A DNA stretch of 64,000 nt from Calothrix brevissima NIES-22 (lineage in GTDB: Bacteria > Cyanobacteriota > Cyanobacteriia > Cyanobacteriales > Nostocaceae): positions 7,975,366 to 8,039,365 of the forward strand of contig NZ_AP018207.1 in NCBI RefSeq assembly GCF_002367995.1, in the 5' to 3' direction. Position 1 is the first letter of the stretch; each line of letters opens with the position of its first letter. The translations under genes and the position numbers were made by a program. The notes under the pieces were generated by a model, which saw only the letters and a list, made by a program, of their open reading frames with translations, was not told the DNA's origin and did no database searches. Shown piece after piece: positions 19,557 through 27,667 of the stretch.

Positions 19557-20987
19557 TTATTTCTTAGCTTCAGTAATGGGAACCCATTCAGTGTGGAAGC
19601 TTCCAGGCTTATCGGTACGCAGGTAGGTGTGTGCGCCGAAGTAGTCGCGTTGTGCTTGAGTCAGGTTTTGAGGCAAGCGCGCGCTGCGGTAGCTATCAAA
19701 GTAATCTAAAGATGCGCTAAATGCTGGTACTGGAATTCCCAGTTTGGCAGCTGTGATAATTACTTCCCGCCAAGCTGCTTGTCTGTCAAGAATTGTTTGC
19801 TTAAATTCTGGAGCTAAAAGCAAGTTAGGCAATGCTGGATTTTCGTTAAAAGCCTTCTTAATCTTATTCAAGAAGCCAGCGCGAATAATACAGCCACCTT
19901 TCCAAATCCGCGCCATTTCGCTCAAATTCAAACCCCAATTATATGTTTTTGAGGCTGTGGATAGCAATGCCATCCCTTGAGCGTAAGAACAGATTTTTGA
20001 GCAATACAGAGCATCACGCACTTTGTTAACAAAGTCTTTAACTTGGCCATCATACTTACCGCTAGGCCCTGTCAAAACTTTGGATGCGGCTACCCGTTCA
20101 TCTTTAATGGAAGAGATGATCCGCGCATTCACTGCGGCGGTAATTGTGGGGATGGAAACACCCAATTCCAATGCAGTTTGTACAGTCCAACGTCCAGTAC
20201 CCTTTTGACCTGCTGCGTCCACAATCAAATCTACGAGCGGTAAATTTGTTTCTGGGTCGATGTAGGGGAAAATATTCTTCGTAATCTCAATCAAAAATGA
20301 ATCGAGTTCATCAGTGGTGTTCCATTGAGCGAAGACTTCGTGTAGCTGATTGTGATCGAGTCCACCAGCATTTTTCAGCAAATCGTAGGCTTCAGCAATT
20401 AGCTGCATATCACCATACTCAATGCCGTTGTGAACCATTTTTACGTAGTGACCCGATCCACCGGGGCCAATATATGTTACACAAGGGCCATCATCGACTT
20501 GCGCCGCAATTTTGTTAAAAATTGGTGACAAATACTCGTAAGAGCTTTTTGTCCCGCCAGGCATGAGTGAAGGGCCATTAAGTGCGCCTTCTTCACCACC
20601 ACTCACGCCCATACCAATGTAGCGCAGTCCAGTGGGTTCTAGTTCTTGTGTGCGGCGTTCTGTGTCTTCAAACCAAGAGTTGCCACCGTCGATGATAATA
20701 TCGCCTTCATCCAGCAAGGGTCTGAGTTGAGCAATTACCGCATCAACTGGCTTACCAGCTTGCACCATCACTAATATTTTGCGGGGACGTTCTAGTGCAG
20801 CTACGAATTCTTCCAAGGTGAAGGCGGCTTTGACGTTCCGTCCTGGCGCACGTTGAGCCATGAAGGCGTCGGTTTTTTCTCTGGAGCGGTTATAAACTGC
20901 AATTGGGAAGCCATTACGCTCGACGTTTAGAGCGATATTCTCGCCCATAACGGCTAAACCAATCACACCAAAGCTTTGTAGGGTCAT
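19557..20987 (-). CDS. gnd: 6-phosphogluconate dehydrogenase, decarboxylating
   Basis: 476 residues, full length. N-terminal NADP-binding Rossmann fold (GLAVMGENIALNVERNGF, VYNRSREKTD), substrate-binding VSGGEEGALNGPSLMPGG, catalytic Lys/Asn in GHYVKMVHNGIEYGDMQ, and the C-terminal helical domain with the KGGCIIR and RDYFGAHTY signatures. It converts 6-phosphogluconate to ribulose 5-phosphate, CO2 and NADPH in the oxidative pentose phosphate pathway, important for dark and heterocyst metabolism. It is monocistronic, with a clear terminator. Confidence 0.96.
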   Translation of the reverse strand: MTLQSFGVIGLAVMGENIALNVERNGFPIAVYNRSREKTDAFMAQRAPGRNVKAAFTLEEFVAALERPRKILVMVQAGKPVDAVIAQLRPLLDEGDIIIDGGNSWFEDTERRTQELEPTGLRYIGMGVSGGEEGALNGPSLMPGGTKSSYEYLSPIFNKIAAQVDDGPCVTYIGPGGSGHYVKMVHNGIEYGDMQLIAEAYDLLKNAGGLDHNQLHEVFAQWNTTDELDSFLIEITKNIFPYIDPETNLPLVDLIVDAAGQKGTGRWTVQTALELGVSIPTITAAVNARIISSIKDERVAASKVLTGPSGKYDGQVKDFVNKVRDALYCSKICSYAQGMALLSTASKTYNWGLNLSEMARIWKGGCIIRAGFLNKIKKAFNENPALPNLLLAPEFKQTILDRQAAWREVIITAAKLGIPVPAFSASLDYFDSYRSARLPQNLTQAQRDYFGAHTYLRTDKPGSFHTEWVPITEAKK

Positions 20988-21300
20988 AAACTATGTTTGG
21001 CTAACTCTTGCAGATCCTTTTATCTTTAGGGTAGTCCGATATTTTCGCTTCTCTCCTAAAGAAGACATTAAGAAAGAATTTATTTTGGCGGCAGAAATAC
21101 ACAGCTAACATAGATATTTAGTTTTAATTTGTATCTAAATCAACAATTAACTTGTAAAATTTGCAAAATTGAAATATCCAATTGCAGGGGCTAGGAGCTA
21201 GACATTAGGGACTAGGGATTTGAGTATTTTCTGACCTTGAACCCTTAACCTCTAACTCTTAATCCCTAGTCAAGATGACACATTCAGGAGTTACCAAATA
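20988..21300. other. Divergent spacer between gnd and ycf66
   Basis: No gene seen. An AT-rich part (21060-21180) probably contains both promoters. Near 21185-21280 there are repeated gggactaggg- and cttaacctctaactctt-like words, remnants of short repeats, giving partial inverted similarity (ctagggatt / aatccctag, 21214-21222 and 21260-21268). Confidence 0.45.
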
Positions 21301-22095
21301 ATGCTGGCATATGTCCTAGCTTTAGCGGTGGGCCTTGGAAGCTTAACCATTTACTTAGCAGCTTTCTTTTTTCCCGAAATCCATCGCAAGAATGATTTTA
21401 TTTGGAGTGGTGTAGGGCTGTTTTATGCATTGATATTATGGGTTTTTGCACAGCGCATTAATGGCGGACTTTTGCTGGGTCATGTAGCTAGTGTTGCACT
21501 TTTGGGTTGGTTTGGTTGGCAAACGCTCTCTTTACGCCGCCAAGTCACGCCAAAGCTACAACAAACACCCGTACCCAGTTCGGAAGCGGTAAAAACTTCA
21601 ATTCAGCAACAGGTGACTAAGTTGTCTTTAACAGATAGATTAGGTCAGTTGCAAAAGGGTGTTAGTAACACGTTGACGGGAGTGAAAGATAAATTTCAAA
21701 AAACTCCGTCAAAAGCACCCACAAAACCAACAACTACAAAAACATCTACTGCTAGCACAGTTTTGCCGACTGTAGAGATTATTGATAATACTACTGTTGT
21801 TACAGAAACGCCAGTAGAAGAAGTAGCCACTACTACCGAGTCGGAAACTACCATAGCAGAAACGCCAATTGATGACGTAGCCACTACTACAGAAGCAGCA
21901 GCGACAACTGAGACACTACCAGAGGTGATTCCACCAAATCCCCCATCACCGGAATTAGTGGAAGCCGCACAAGCAAATTCGGAAACTGAGAACAGAGAAC
22001 CGATTCCTGTGGAAGAAATTGCACCGGATGCAGTACTTGCTCCCCCAGCAGAAACGCCGCCAGAACAATTACCACCCAATAATCCTGCTAGTTAA
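21301..22095 (+). CDS. ycf66: Ycf66 family protein
   Basis: 264 residues. The N-terminal 80 residues have three membrane segments and match Ycf66 (LGSLTIYLAAFFFPEIHRKNDFIWSGVGLFYALILW). The rest is a long Thr/Glu/Pro-rich cytoplasmic tail with repeated TETPVEEVATTTE-like units, low complexity and probably disordered. Ycf66 is conserved in cyanobacteria and some plastid genomes; function is not established, with a photosynthesis-linked membrane role suspected. A terminator follows directly. Confidence 0.88.
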   Translation: MLAYVLALAVGLGSLTIYLAAFFFPEIHRKNDFIWSGVGLFYALILWVFAQRINGGLLLGHVASVALLGWFGWQTLSLRRQVTPKLQQTPVPSSEAVKTSIQQQVTKLSLTDRLGQLQKGVSNTLTGVKDKFQKTPSKAPTKPTTTKTSTASTVLPTVEIIDNTTVVTETPVEEVATTTESETTIAETPIDDVATTTEAAATTETLPEVIPPNPPSPELVEAAQANSETENREPIPVEEIAPDAVLAPPAETPPEQLPPNNPAS

Positions 22096-22103
22096 GTTGA
22101 GTG

Positions 22104-22138
22104 AAGCCCAGCATTTACCTCATATTATGTTGGGTTTT
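22104..22138 (+). terminator. Terminator of ycf66
   Basis: Stem AAGCCCAGCAT paired with ATGTTGGGTTT (one G-T pair), loop of 12, followed by T-rich sequence. It starts 9 bp after the ycf66 stop codon. Confidence 0.7.
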
Positions 22139-22266
22139 ACTCAATTTATTTTAATTGCCTACTAAGAAGTCTCCTGTACAACTCTCAACCTAGATCTAGC
22201 AAGATTCAGCCAACTCGCCAAGTTTATACCCTTCACCGACTGGAGAAAAATTGTCTCAGGAAAAAT

Positions 22267-23013
22267 TTACCACGGTAATTGAATCGGCCCGCCGAATTTT
22301 CGCATCTCTGCAAAAAATAGTCCTTGCGCTCCCCCATCGGGAAGAGTTGCTAAATAGACAGCTGTTTCGGCTCCTTCTTCTGGGGTAAATGGTGCATCCT
22401 CACCTCCCATATCGGTTTTCATCCAACCTGGAGAATAAGCGTTAACGAGAATATTCGTACCATGAAGTTCCTTGGCTAGCAAAACGGTTAAGCCATTTAC
22501 CCCTAATTTAGACAATCGATAGGAAGGTGCTAAAGGGTAGAAGTCATGAGGAGTTGTAGCTAGAGATGCCATTTCCGTTGAGACGTTGACAATACGCCCA
22601 TAATTTTTCACCTTCATCAAGGGAATTAATGCTTGAGATATCCTCAGTACAGCTATGACATTAGTATCAAATGTCGATCGCATCGTTTCTAGTTTAACGG
22701 TTAATAAACTAGATTCTTCTGGCTGGACTGTGGGATTAATACCAGCGTTGTTCACTAGAATATCTACACTACCATAAGTATCTGTGAGCCATTGAGTAAA
22801 ATTCCTGACACTTTCATCGCTAGCAACATCTAGTATGTGATAGTTAACATCAAGCCCTTCACTAGATAGTTGTTGCTTTACAGTCAGCCCATCTGTTTCA
22901 TTACGGCTTGTAATAACAACATGAATGCCAATTTGGGATAGTTTTCGAGATATAGCATATCCTAGACCGCGATTGCTACCTGTAACTACAGCAATCTTGT
23001 TTTGGTTTGTCAT
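22267..23013 (-). CDS. Short-chain dehydrogenase/reductase
   Basis: 248 residues, classical SDR length. Cofactor motif TGSNRGLG at the N-terminus with an Arg (TSRNE) favouring NADP(H), NNAG at about 90, catalytic Ser in VNVSTEM and YRLSK for Tyr-x-x-x-Lys, then NAYSPGWMKTDMGG. It resembles plant-type carbonyl-reductase-like SDRs (salutaridine/CBR1 branch). The substrate is unknown. Convergent with ycf66 and not in an evident operon. Confidence 0.88.
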   Translation of the reverse strand: MTNQNKIAVVTGSNRGLGYAISRKLSQIGIHVVITSRNETDGLTVKQQLSSEGLDVNYHILDVASDESVRNFTQWLTDTYGSVDILVNNAGINPTVQPEESSLLTVKLETMRSTFDTNVIAVLRISQALIPLMKVKNYGRIVNVSTEMASLATTPHDFYPLAPSYRLSKLGVNGLTVLLAKELHGTNILVNAYSPGWMKTDMGGEDAPFTPEEGAETAVYLATLPDGGAQGLFFAEMRKFGGPIQLPW

Positions 23014-23261
23014 TTTGATAACCGATCAACAATTTTTAACTTCACTTTACTCAGATGTTGTAAATTAATCAAATTGATGGAATTAATAGATTTATCTGCC
23101 ATTGATCTAAACTTCCTTTCAGTTAGTGCCAAAAGCCTGAAAATGCTTAGGTTGAGGCAGATCTGCTTCATCACCTTCGGTGTCTAGGTTCAACCCAAGC
23201 TACAATTTATCCTCAACTGAACTGTATTGATTGATGGGTAAGTTCTCCAATAGCTTTTAAT

Positions 23262-23306
23262 GCATAAAAGAAACCGGGTTTGTCATCAACTTTGAACAAC
23301 CCGGTT
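23262..23306 (-). terminator. Terminator of the TPR protein gene
   Basis: On the minus strand AACCGGGTT and AACCCGGTT form a perfect 9-bp stem with a 17-base loop, followed by TCTTTT. It lies just past the gene's stop. Confidence 0.7.
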
Positions 23307-23337
23307 GTGATTTCAGCCATCAGCATTATGCAATCTA

Positions 23338-23844
23338 TTAACTAGCTTCAATTTCTTTAATGGCGTTATCAGCTTTTTGCGCCAAATCTAATTTATTTTC
23401 TTGTTTAAATAAAGTAGATGCTTGGCGTAAATCAGCGAGTGCGGCGGCTTTATCTTTTAATGCCAGATTGGTAAAACCGCGAAAATAGTAAGCTAAAGAA
23501 ATATCAGGCGTAATCTTTAAAGCACTGTCAAAATCAGATTTTGCTAATTGGTATTCGTTGAGATACATCCTCGCCGCACCTCTACCAACATAAGCATAAA
23601 TATTATTTGGTTCAATTTTCAAAACATTGCTAAATTCAGTTGCAGCACCTTGATAGTCTTCTTTATCTAAACGTTCAATTCCCCGTTTGAGGGAAGCTTC
23701 AGCGTTATTTTCTGCTGGTACTTGTGCTATGAATTTTGCTGCTCCTGTTTGGGGATTGTTGAATAAGCTTGTGGCTTCAGCTTTGGGAGCGTGAGTTAAT
23801 GTTGCTAAGGCAATTATAGCGACGGCAAATTTTAACCCTTTCAT
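23338..23844 (-). CDS. Exported TPR-repeat protein
   Basis: 168 residues. N-terminal signal peptide (MKGLKFAVAIIALATLTHAPKAEA). The mature part has about three tetratricopeptide repeats (AEASLKRGIERLDKEDYQGAATEFSNVL..., IYAYVGRGAARMYLNEYQLAKSDFDSAL, SLAYYFRGFTNLALKDKAAALADLRQA). TPRs are protein-interaction scaffolds; such small exported TPR proteins are abundant in cyanobacteria and no partner can be named. The ATG is preceded by aggagaaat, a good ribosome-binding site. The gene is monocistronic with its own terminator. Confidence 0.85.
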   Translation of the reverse strand: MKGLKFAVAIIALATLTHAPKAEATSLFNNPQTGAAKFIAQVPAENNAEASLKRGIERLDKEDYQGAATEFSNVLKIEPNNIYAYVGRGAARMYLNEYQLAKSDFDSALKITPDISLAYYFRGFTNLALKDKAAALADLRQASTLFKQENKLDLAQKADNAIKEIEAS

Positions 23845-24055
23845 TGCTATTTCTCCTAAAGTACTAAGTTTTAACTAGTTCCAAAGTTAATTTGCTTGCT
23901 TCACCCCTATATATCTCTGGGTTTCTGGAGGTTATGCAAAAATTTCCCTCACTTGTAGCTTGCGACTAGCGCTAGATAGACAAAGATATACATACTAAGT
24001 ATGTTTACGTAGGTAAAAAATCATGATTTATCGTGGTATTGAGAAAAATAGCTGT

Positions 24056-24598
24056 TTAATAAAAATGCAAAAATTCAGTATTAATACTTTGGGGAAAAAC
24101 TTTACAATTAGGTAAAATTGTCACCACCCGCCGCAAGGTGCGCCATAAGATGCGCCGCATGACTACATTCCAAGGATAATCTAACCACACAACCGTATCA
24201 GCTTTGCCCCAAACAATATCGCGCACCATACTGTAATTACCATCAACCACCTAACTATCACCAAAGGCGGCGGGAAGCCTGCCCCTTCAAGGGGTAGGAG
24301 GGATAGCCGCCCCGCCCCGTCATTGGTCAGTGGTCATTGGTCAGTGGTAAAGAAAACAACTGACTACTGACTACTAACTACTGACGCGAAATCCTGCCCC
24401 TTCTAGGGGCAGGATGAGCTTAACTGATATGGCTTGAGTTACCCTTGCGCGCATCACATCATTTGCTGCTTCTATCCAGTTCGGTTCCCAATGCAAATAG
24501 TCCAATTCTACATGGGGGATGTTCAGGCATTGAGAAATTTGTCTCGCCAAAGTTGTTTTCCCGGAACCAGTGGTTCCCACAACAGAAATTCGCTGCAT
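24056..24598 (-). pseudogene. P-loop kinase (adenylate-kinase-like, topology-modulation-protein type), disrupted
   Basis: The N-terminal part (24598 down to about 24425) starts MQRISVVGTTGSGKTTLARQ with an intact Walker A and reads into foreign sequence after VTQAIS. The C-terminal part (24256 down to 24056) resumes at VVDGNYSMVRDIVWGKADTVVWLDYPW, the region expected next in this family. Between them is an insertion with IS200/IS605-like hairpins. A stop (TAG where the family usually has Trp before VVDGNY) and loss of the C-terminal end after LRRVVT show that it is dead. A phosphotransferase function was likely before decay; the substrate is not known. Confidence 0.8.
24261..24422. mobile_element. 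Small non-autonomous IS200/IS605-like element inside the kinase gene
   Basis: About 160 bp with a hairpin near each end: 24278-24298 (CCTGCCCCTT / AAGGGGTAGG) and 24391-24415 (ATCCTGCCCCT / AGGGGCAGGAT). The two hairpins resemble each other, as subterminal hairpins of IS200/IS605-type elements do. The centre holds short repeats (ggtcagtggtcatt, gactactgactacta) and no gene. The exact ends cannot be fixed because such elements make no target duplication. It separates the two halves of a P-loop kinase gene. Confidence 0.6.
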
Positions 24599-24841
24599 AT
24601 AATCAGTTCATGGGAGATGAATACCTCTTGACTACACTAGCGTAGGTTGTACATTCATAAAGAACTAAAAAACAACCAATGTCCCATGAACTATATTGAA
24701 ATTTCTATCGCCAGTAAGATGCGAATCAAACCGCCAAATTTCGCCCAAAAATCTCTAGCTTAGTGCTGATATTATGGTCAAAAAAATTGGTGTTATATAA
24801 TAGATCAATAAGTAAAGTGATATATCAAACATATAGTTATT

Positions 24842-25873
24842 GTGACCAATAAAAGCTCTGAGAATATACTAAATTTACCGCTAGAAATCGCCACAGATAA
24901 TGGCTATAAATTTAGCTGGTTTGATTGGTTTTGCCTATGGTATCCTCCAGGCTGGCTAATATTATTTAACCGTCATTGGCAACATTACCATCAAGACCCA
25001 GACGGGTGGAATTGGCTGGAATATATCTTATTTTTATTACCTGGGGGATTTTATCTAGCGCTGTTAATCCGGTGGCTGCGTTTAGGTTGTCGCGCACCCA
25101 AACAAGAAATTGATGAATTTGACCCCCAATATCAAAAAGCCTTTAGTAAAGAAGTGCTGACTCCGATTGTGAAATACTATTTTCAAGGGGAGTTAAAACA
25201 ACTAGAAAATTTACCGCAAACAGGGCCGTTAATTGTGGCGATGAACCATGCGGGGATGAGTTTTCCCTGGGATTTTTTAACCTTAGCCGAATTATTAAGT
25301 CAAGAGCGAGGATGGACAGTACAACCCCTAGCCGGAATATCCTTATTTGAGCATCCTTGGATGGTTTGGTGGTTACCGGCTGGTTGGTCTAATGTATTAG
25401 GTGGGGTTCGCGCTGAATTCAAAACTTTTGAAACAGCGATACAGCAACGAAAAATCCTCTTATATGCACCAGAAGGGTTACGGGGGCCATTGAAAGGTTG
25501 GCGCAGACGCTATCAATTGCAGAAATTTGATGTTAGTTTTATGCAATTGAGCGATCGCTATCAAGTACCCATTCTCCCAGTCTTGTGTGTTGGTAACGAA
25601 TATTTACATCCTTTCACAATAAATTGGCAGAAATTGCAACGTTTATTTAAATTACCATTTTTACCTTTATCCCCATTGATGCTGCTGTTAATTCTCTTTC
25701 CTTCAATGGGCGTTTGGGCAATGAAAACTCGCTTGCGTTACTTTATTCAACCATTAGAACCGTTATCAACCACAGATAAATTTGCTAATCCCCATACAAA
25801 GCGCACAAACCTATATCAACAAGCGCAAAAACTCCGGGAAAAATTACAAAGAAGGCTAGCTGAAAGCCCTTGA
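24842..25873 (+). CDS. Lysophospholipid acyltransferase-like protein (MGAT-like branch)
   Basis: 343 residues from a GTG start. After hydrophobic N-terminal segments, the acyltransferase domain has the motif NHAGMSFPWD: the His and Asp are separated as in MGAT-like enzymes (NHxGxxPxD) rather than the NHx4D of PlsC. A PEG motif (APEGLRGPLKGW) and the substrate-pocket PILPVLCVG follow. It probably transfers an acyl group to a glycerolipid or other lipid at the membrane. No operon partner. The exact acceptor is unknown. Confidence 0.75.
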   Translation: MTNKSSENILNLPLEIATDNGYKFSWFDWFCLWYPPGWLILFNRHWQHYHQDPDGWNWLEYILFLLPGGFYLALLIRWLRLGCRAPKQEIDEFDPQYQKAFSKEVLTPIVKYYFQGELKQLENLPQTGPLIVAMNHAGMSFPWDFLTLAELLSQERGWTVQPLAGISLFEHPWMVWWLPAGWSNVLGGVRAEFKTFETAIQQRKILLYAPEGLRGPLKGWRRRYQLQKFDVSFMQLSDRYQVPILPVLCVGNEYLHPFTINWQKLQRLFKLPFLPLSPLMLLLILFPSMGVWAMKTRLRYFIQPLEPLSTTDKFANPHTKRTNLYQQAQKLREKLQRRLAESP

Positions 25874-25925
25874 GGAACAGGCGTTAGCGCCGTATTCCGT
25901 ACTTCAGGCAAGGGATGAAAGCTGC

Positions 25926-25946
25926 CTTAAGTCCTTTAGGACTAAG
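25926..25946. repeat. Possible IS end hairpin
   Basis: CTTAAGTCCT paired with AGGACTAAG (one bulged A) near the end of the small RHH gene. Its position at the outer side of the tnpB element suggests a subterminal hairpin of the element, but the element's left end is not proven. Confidence 0.4.
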
Positions 25947-26088
25947 TGATGTTTTCTCTTTTTGGTTCTGGTAGGGTATCAATCAATTCTTCTACTATTT
26001 GAGTAATTGTTTTATCTTTTTCGACTGCCAATAAGCGTAACTTATTAAGTCTGCGTTCGGTAATCCGAATATGTAAATCTTTTTTCAT
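25942..26088 (-). CDS. Small ribbon-helix-helix protein
   Basis: 48 residues: KKDLHIRITERRLNKLRLLA then EKDKTITQIVEELIDTL, matching a ribbon-helix-helix (Arc/MetJ/CopG) fold, in which a beta strand (DLHIRIT) contacts DNA. It is divergent from the TnpB pseudogene, with 72 bp between the starts. Small RHH genes often accompany IS200/IS605-type elements in cyanobacteria, so it may be a passenger or regulator of this element. A hairpin (25926-25946) overlaps its 3' end. No toxin partner is adjacent. Confidence 0.65.
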   Translation of the reverse strand: MKKDLHIRITERRLNKLRLLAVEKDKTITQIVEELIDTLPEPKRENIT

Positions 26089-26160
26089 TTTTTGTATACA
26101 CAATGCGAACACATATATATTAGTATATAGCTAGTTAAAAAAACAAGGAGGTGATTAAAC

Positions 26161-27223
26161 TTGCTAACAAACTATGTATACAAACTCAGACCAAATACAG
26201 CACAATCAACAAAAATGAGTAATTGGGTAGATATGCTCAGAAGTCACTATAATTGGTGTCTTAATGACCGTTTAAACCAATACGCTCAACAATTTATCAT
26301 GGGTGAATATTGTGATATCAGAACTAGGGCTGAAGCTTGTCCATTGACTTGTTTTGTTAGCAAGAATGGTGCAACAGGTGAACCTTGGAAAGCCAGTAAT
26401 GTTGATAAAAAAGGTAATACTATAAACCCACGCCGTAATGCTGGAATGATTCAAGATGCAGCATTACCTGAACTTAAAAAAGCTAGACCTTGGTATGCTG
26501 GTATTGATTCAACGGCATTGCAGCAAAATATTAAACGCCTTGATACTGCATATCAAAAATTTTTTGACCGGCGTGGTTTTCCTAAGTTTAAAAATCGTTC
26601 TAATTTCACATCCTTCACAATGACGATGGGTATTAAAGTCCAGAAAAATAAAATCTATCTACCCAAATTAGGATGGATGAGATTTTATAATTCTCGTCAA
26701 GTACCTGATGGATTCACAATTAAAGCTGCAACAATCCGCAAGCGTCAATCAATTTTGGATTTTGGATTTTGGATTTTAGATTAACCCCATGCATAAATGC
26801 AGGGGCTTTAATTAAAAATTGTGGATTTTGGATTTTAGATTTATTCCACGAATTAATTCGGGGGCTTGGAACCCGTTTAGATTCTTTAAATTTTGAATCT
26901 TCAATCCAAAATTTAAAATCTAAAATCTAAAATTCGGTCAGGATGGATGGTATGTATCGGTGCGAATTGAAGACAAAACAGTACCTGATTATATTTCTAG
27001 ACCATTAACAGATGTTAACTCAATTCTTGGTTGTGATTTAGGTTTAACTAAACTGGTGCATCTTTCTGATGGTCATCAAATTGATAATCCAAGATTTTCA
27101 ACCAACAAGAAAACCAAACGTGCTTTAAAATTGCGTCAACGGCGTGTTAGTCGCAAGGCTAAAAGTAGCGCTAATCACAAAAAAGCAGTCAAGAGAGTAG
27201 GCGAACTACATAAAAATGCTTAG
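26161..27223 (+). pseudogene. tnpB: IS200/IS605-family TnpB, interrupted and 3'-truncated
   Basis: TTG start preceded by the strong ribosome-binding site aaggaggtgat. N-terminal part (26161-26747) is a TnpB/OrfB HTH and core domain (LTNYVYKLRPNTAQ..., SALQQNIKRLDTAYQKFFDRR). It is broken after IRKRQ by a 189-bp insertion and resumes at 26941 with DGWYVSVRIEDKTVPDYISRP and the RuvC-I motif ILGCDLGLTKLVHL, then ends at VKRVGELHKNA. RuvC-II and III and the zinc finger are missing, so there is no nuclease. A full TnpB is about 400 residues; here about 285 remain in two frames. TnpB is normally an RNA-guided endonuclease that aids IS retention. Confidence 0.9.
26748..26936. mobile_element. MITE inserted in tnpB, flanked by GTCA duplications
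   Basis: 189 bp between a 4-bp direct repeat GTCA (26744-26747 and 26937-26940), read as a target-site duplication. The ends are about 32-bp imperfect terminal inverted repeats built from attttgg/attttag-type units (left atcaattttggattttgg; right end, reverse-complemented, aattttagattttagatt). Inside are two small hairpins (near 26789-26809 and 26847-26867). No gene is present. It is an unambiguous late insertion because the TnpB frame resumes directly after it. Confidence 0.8.
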
Positions 27224-27245
27224 AGACGCGATTAATAAAATAATT

Positions 27246-27269
27246 AGAGACGCGATTCATCGCGTCTCT
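27246..27269 (-). terminator. Hairpin AGAGACGCGA, probable terminator of the response regulator
   Basis: Perfect 10-bp stem AGAGACGCGA / TCGCGTCTCT with a 4-base loop, 15 bp downstream of the minus-strand response regulator stop, followed by AATTATTTTATT. The same palindrome occurs at 34092-34113 with one change, so it is a dispersed repeat as well as a possible terminator. Confidence 0.55.
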
Positions 27270-27283
27270 ACAATTGTCCCTCT

Positions 27284-27667
27284 TCACCACCCCAAAGCCG
27301 TCGAAATCTGCCCTGCTAATTCTAGCGGATTGAATGGTTTTGCGATCGCAGTTGCCATGCCCATCTGTGCGTAGCGGCGACGATCTGCCGCTTGGATTTT
27401 GGCGGTTAATAAAATTACGGGGATGTTTTTTGTCGCGGGATTTGCTTGTAATTTTTCAAAGGTGGCGATTCCATCCATGTCGGGCATCATCACATCGAGT
27501 AAAATTACATCTGGTTGCCAAGCTTCGGCTTTGATGATGCCTTCTTTACCTGAACTGACTGTCATCACTTCCCAAGCGGCGACGGTTTCTAGGCAAATTT
27601 TGGCAACTTCTTGAATATATTCTTCGTTATCAACCACGAGAATTCGCTTCTGTGTCATTGCTACCAC
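27284..27667 (-). CDS. Single-domain response regulator
   Basis: 127 residues; the real start may be the internal ATG at 27658 (MTQKRILVVDN). A lone receiver domain with the Asp58 phospho-acceptor in DVILLDVMMPDMDG, LLTAK and AKPFNPLEL. Its start lies within the last 38 bp of the giant hybrid kinase gene, so the two are translationally coupled and it is a likely phosphate partner. No output domain is present. Confidence 0.9.
   Translation of the reverse strand: MVAMTQKRILVVDNEEYIQEVAKICLETVAAWEVMTVSSGKEGIIKAEAWQPDVILLDVMMPDMDGIATFEKLQANPATKNIPVILLTAKIQAADRRRYAQMGMATAIAKPFNPLELAGQISTALGW

Noticed and set aside
21696..22079. 127-codon minus-strand frame (VVVATSSTGVS repeats).
   Set aside because: Shadow of the low-complexity tail of ycf66.
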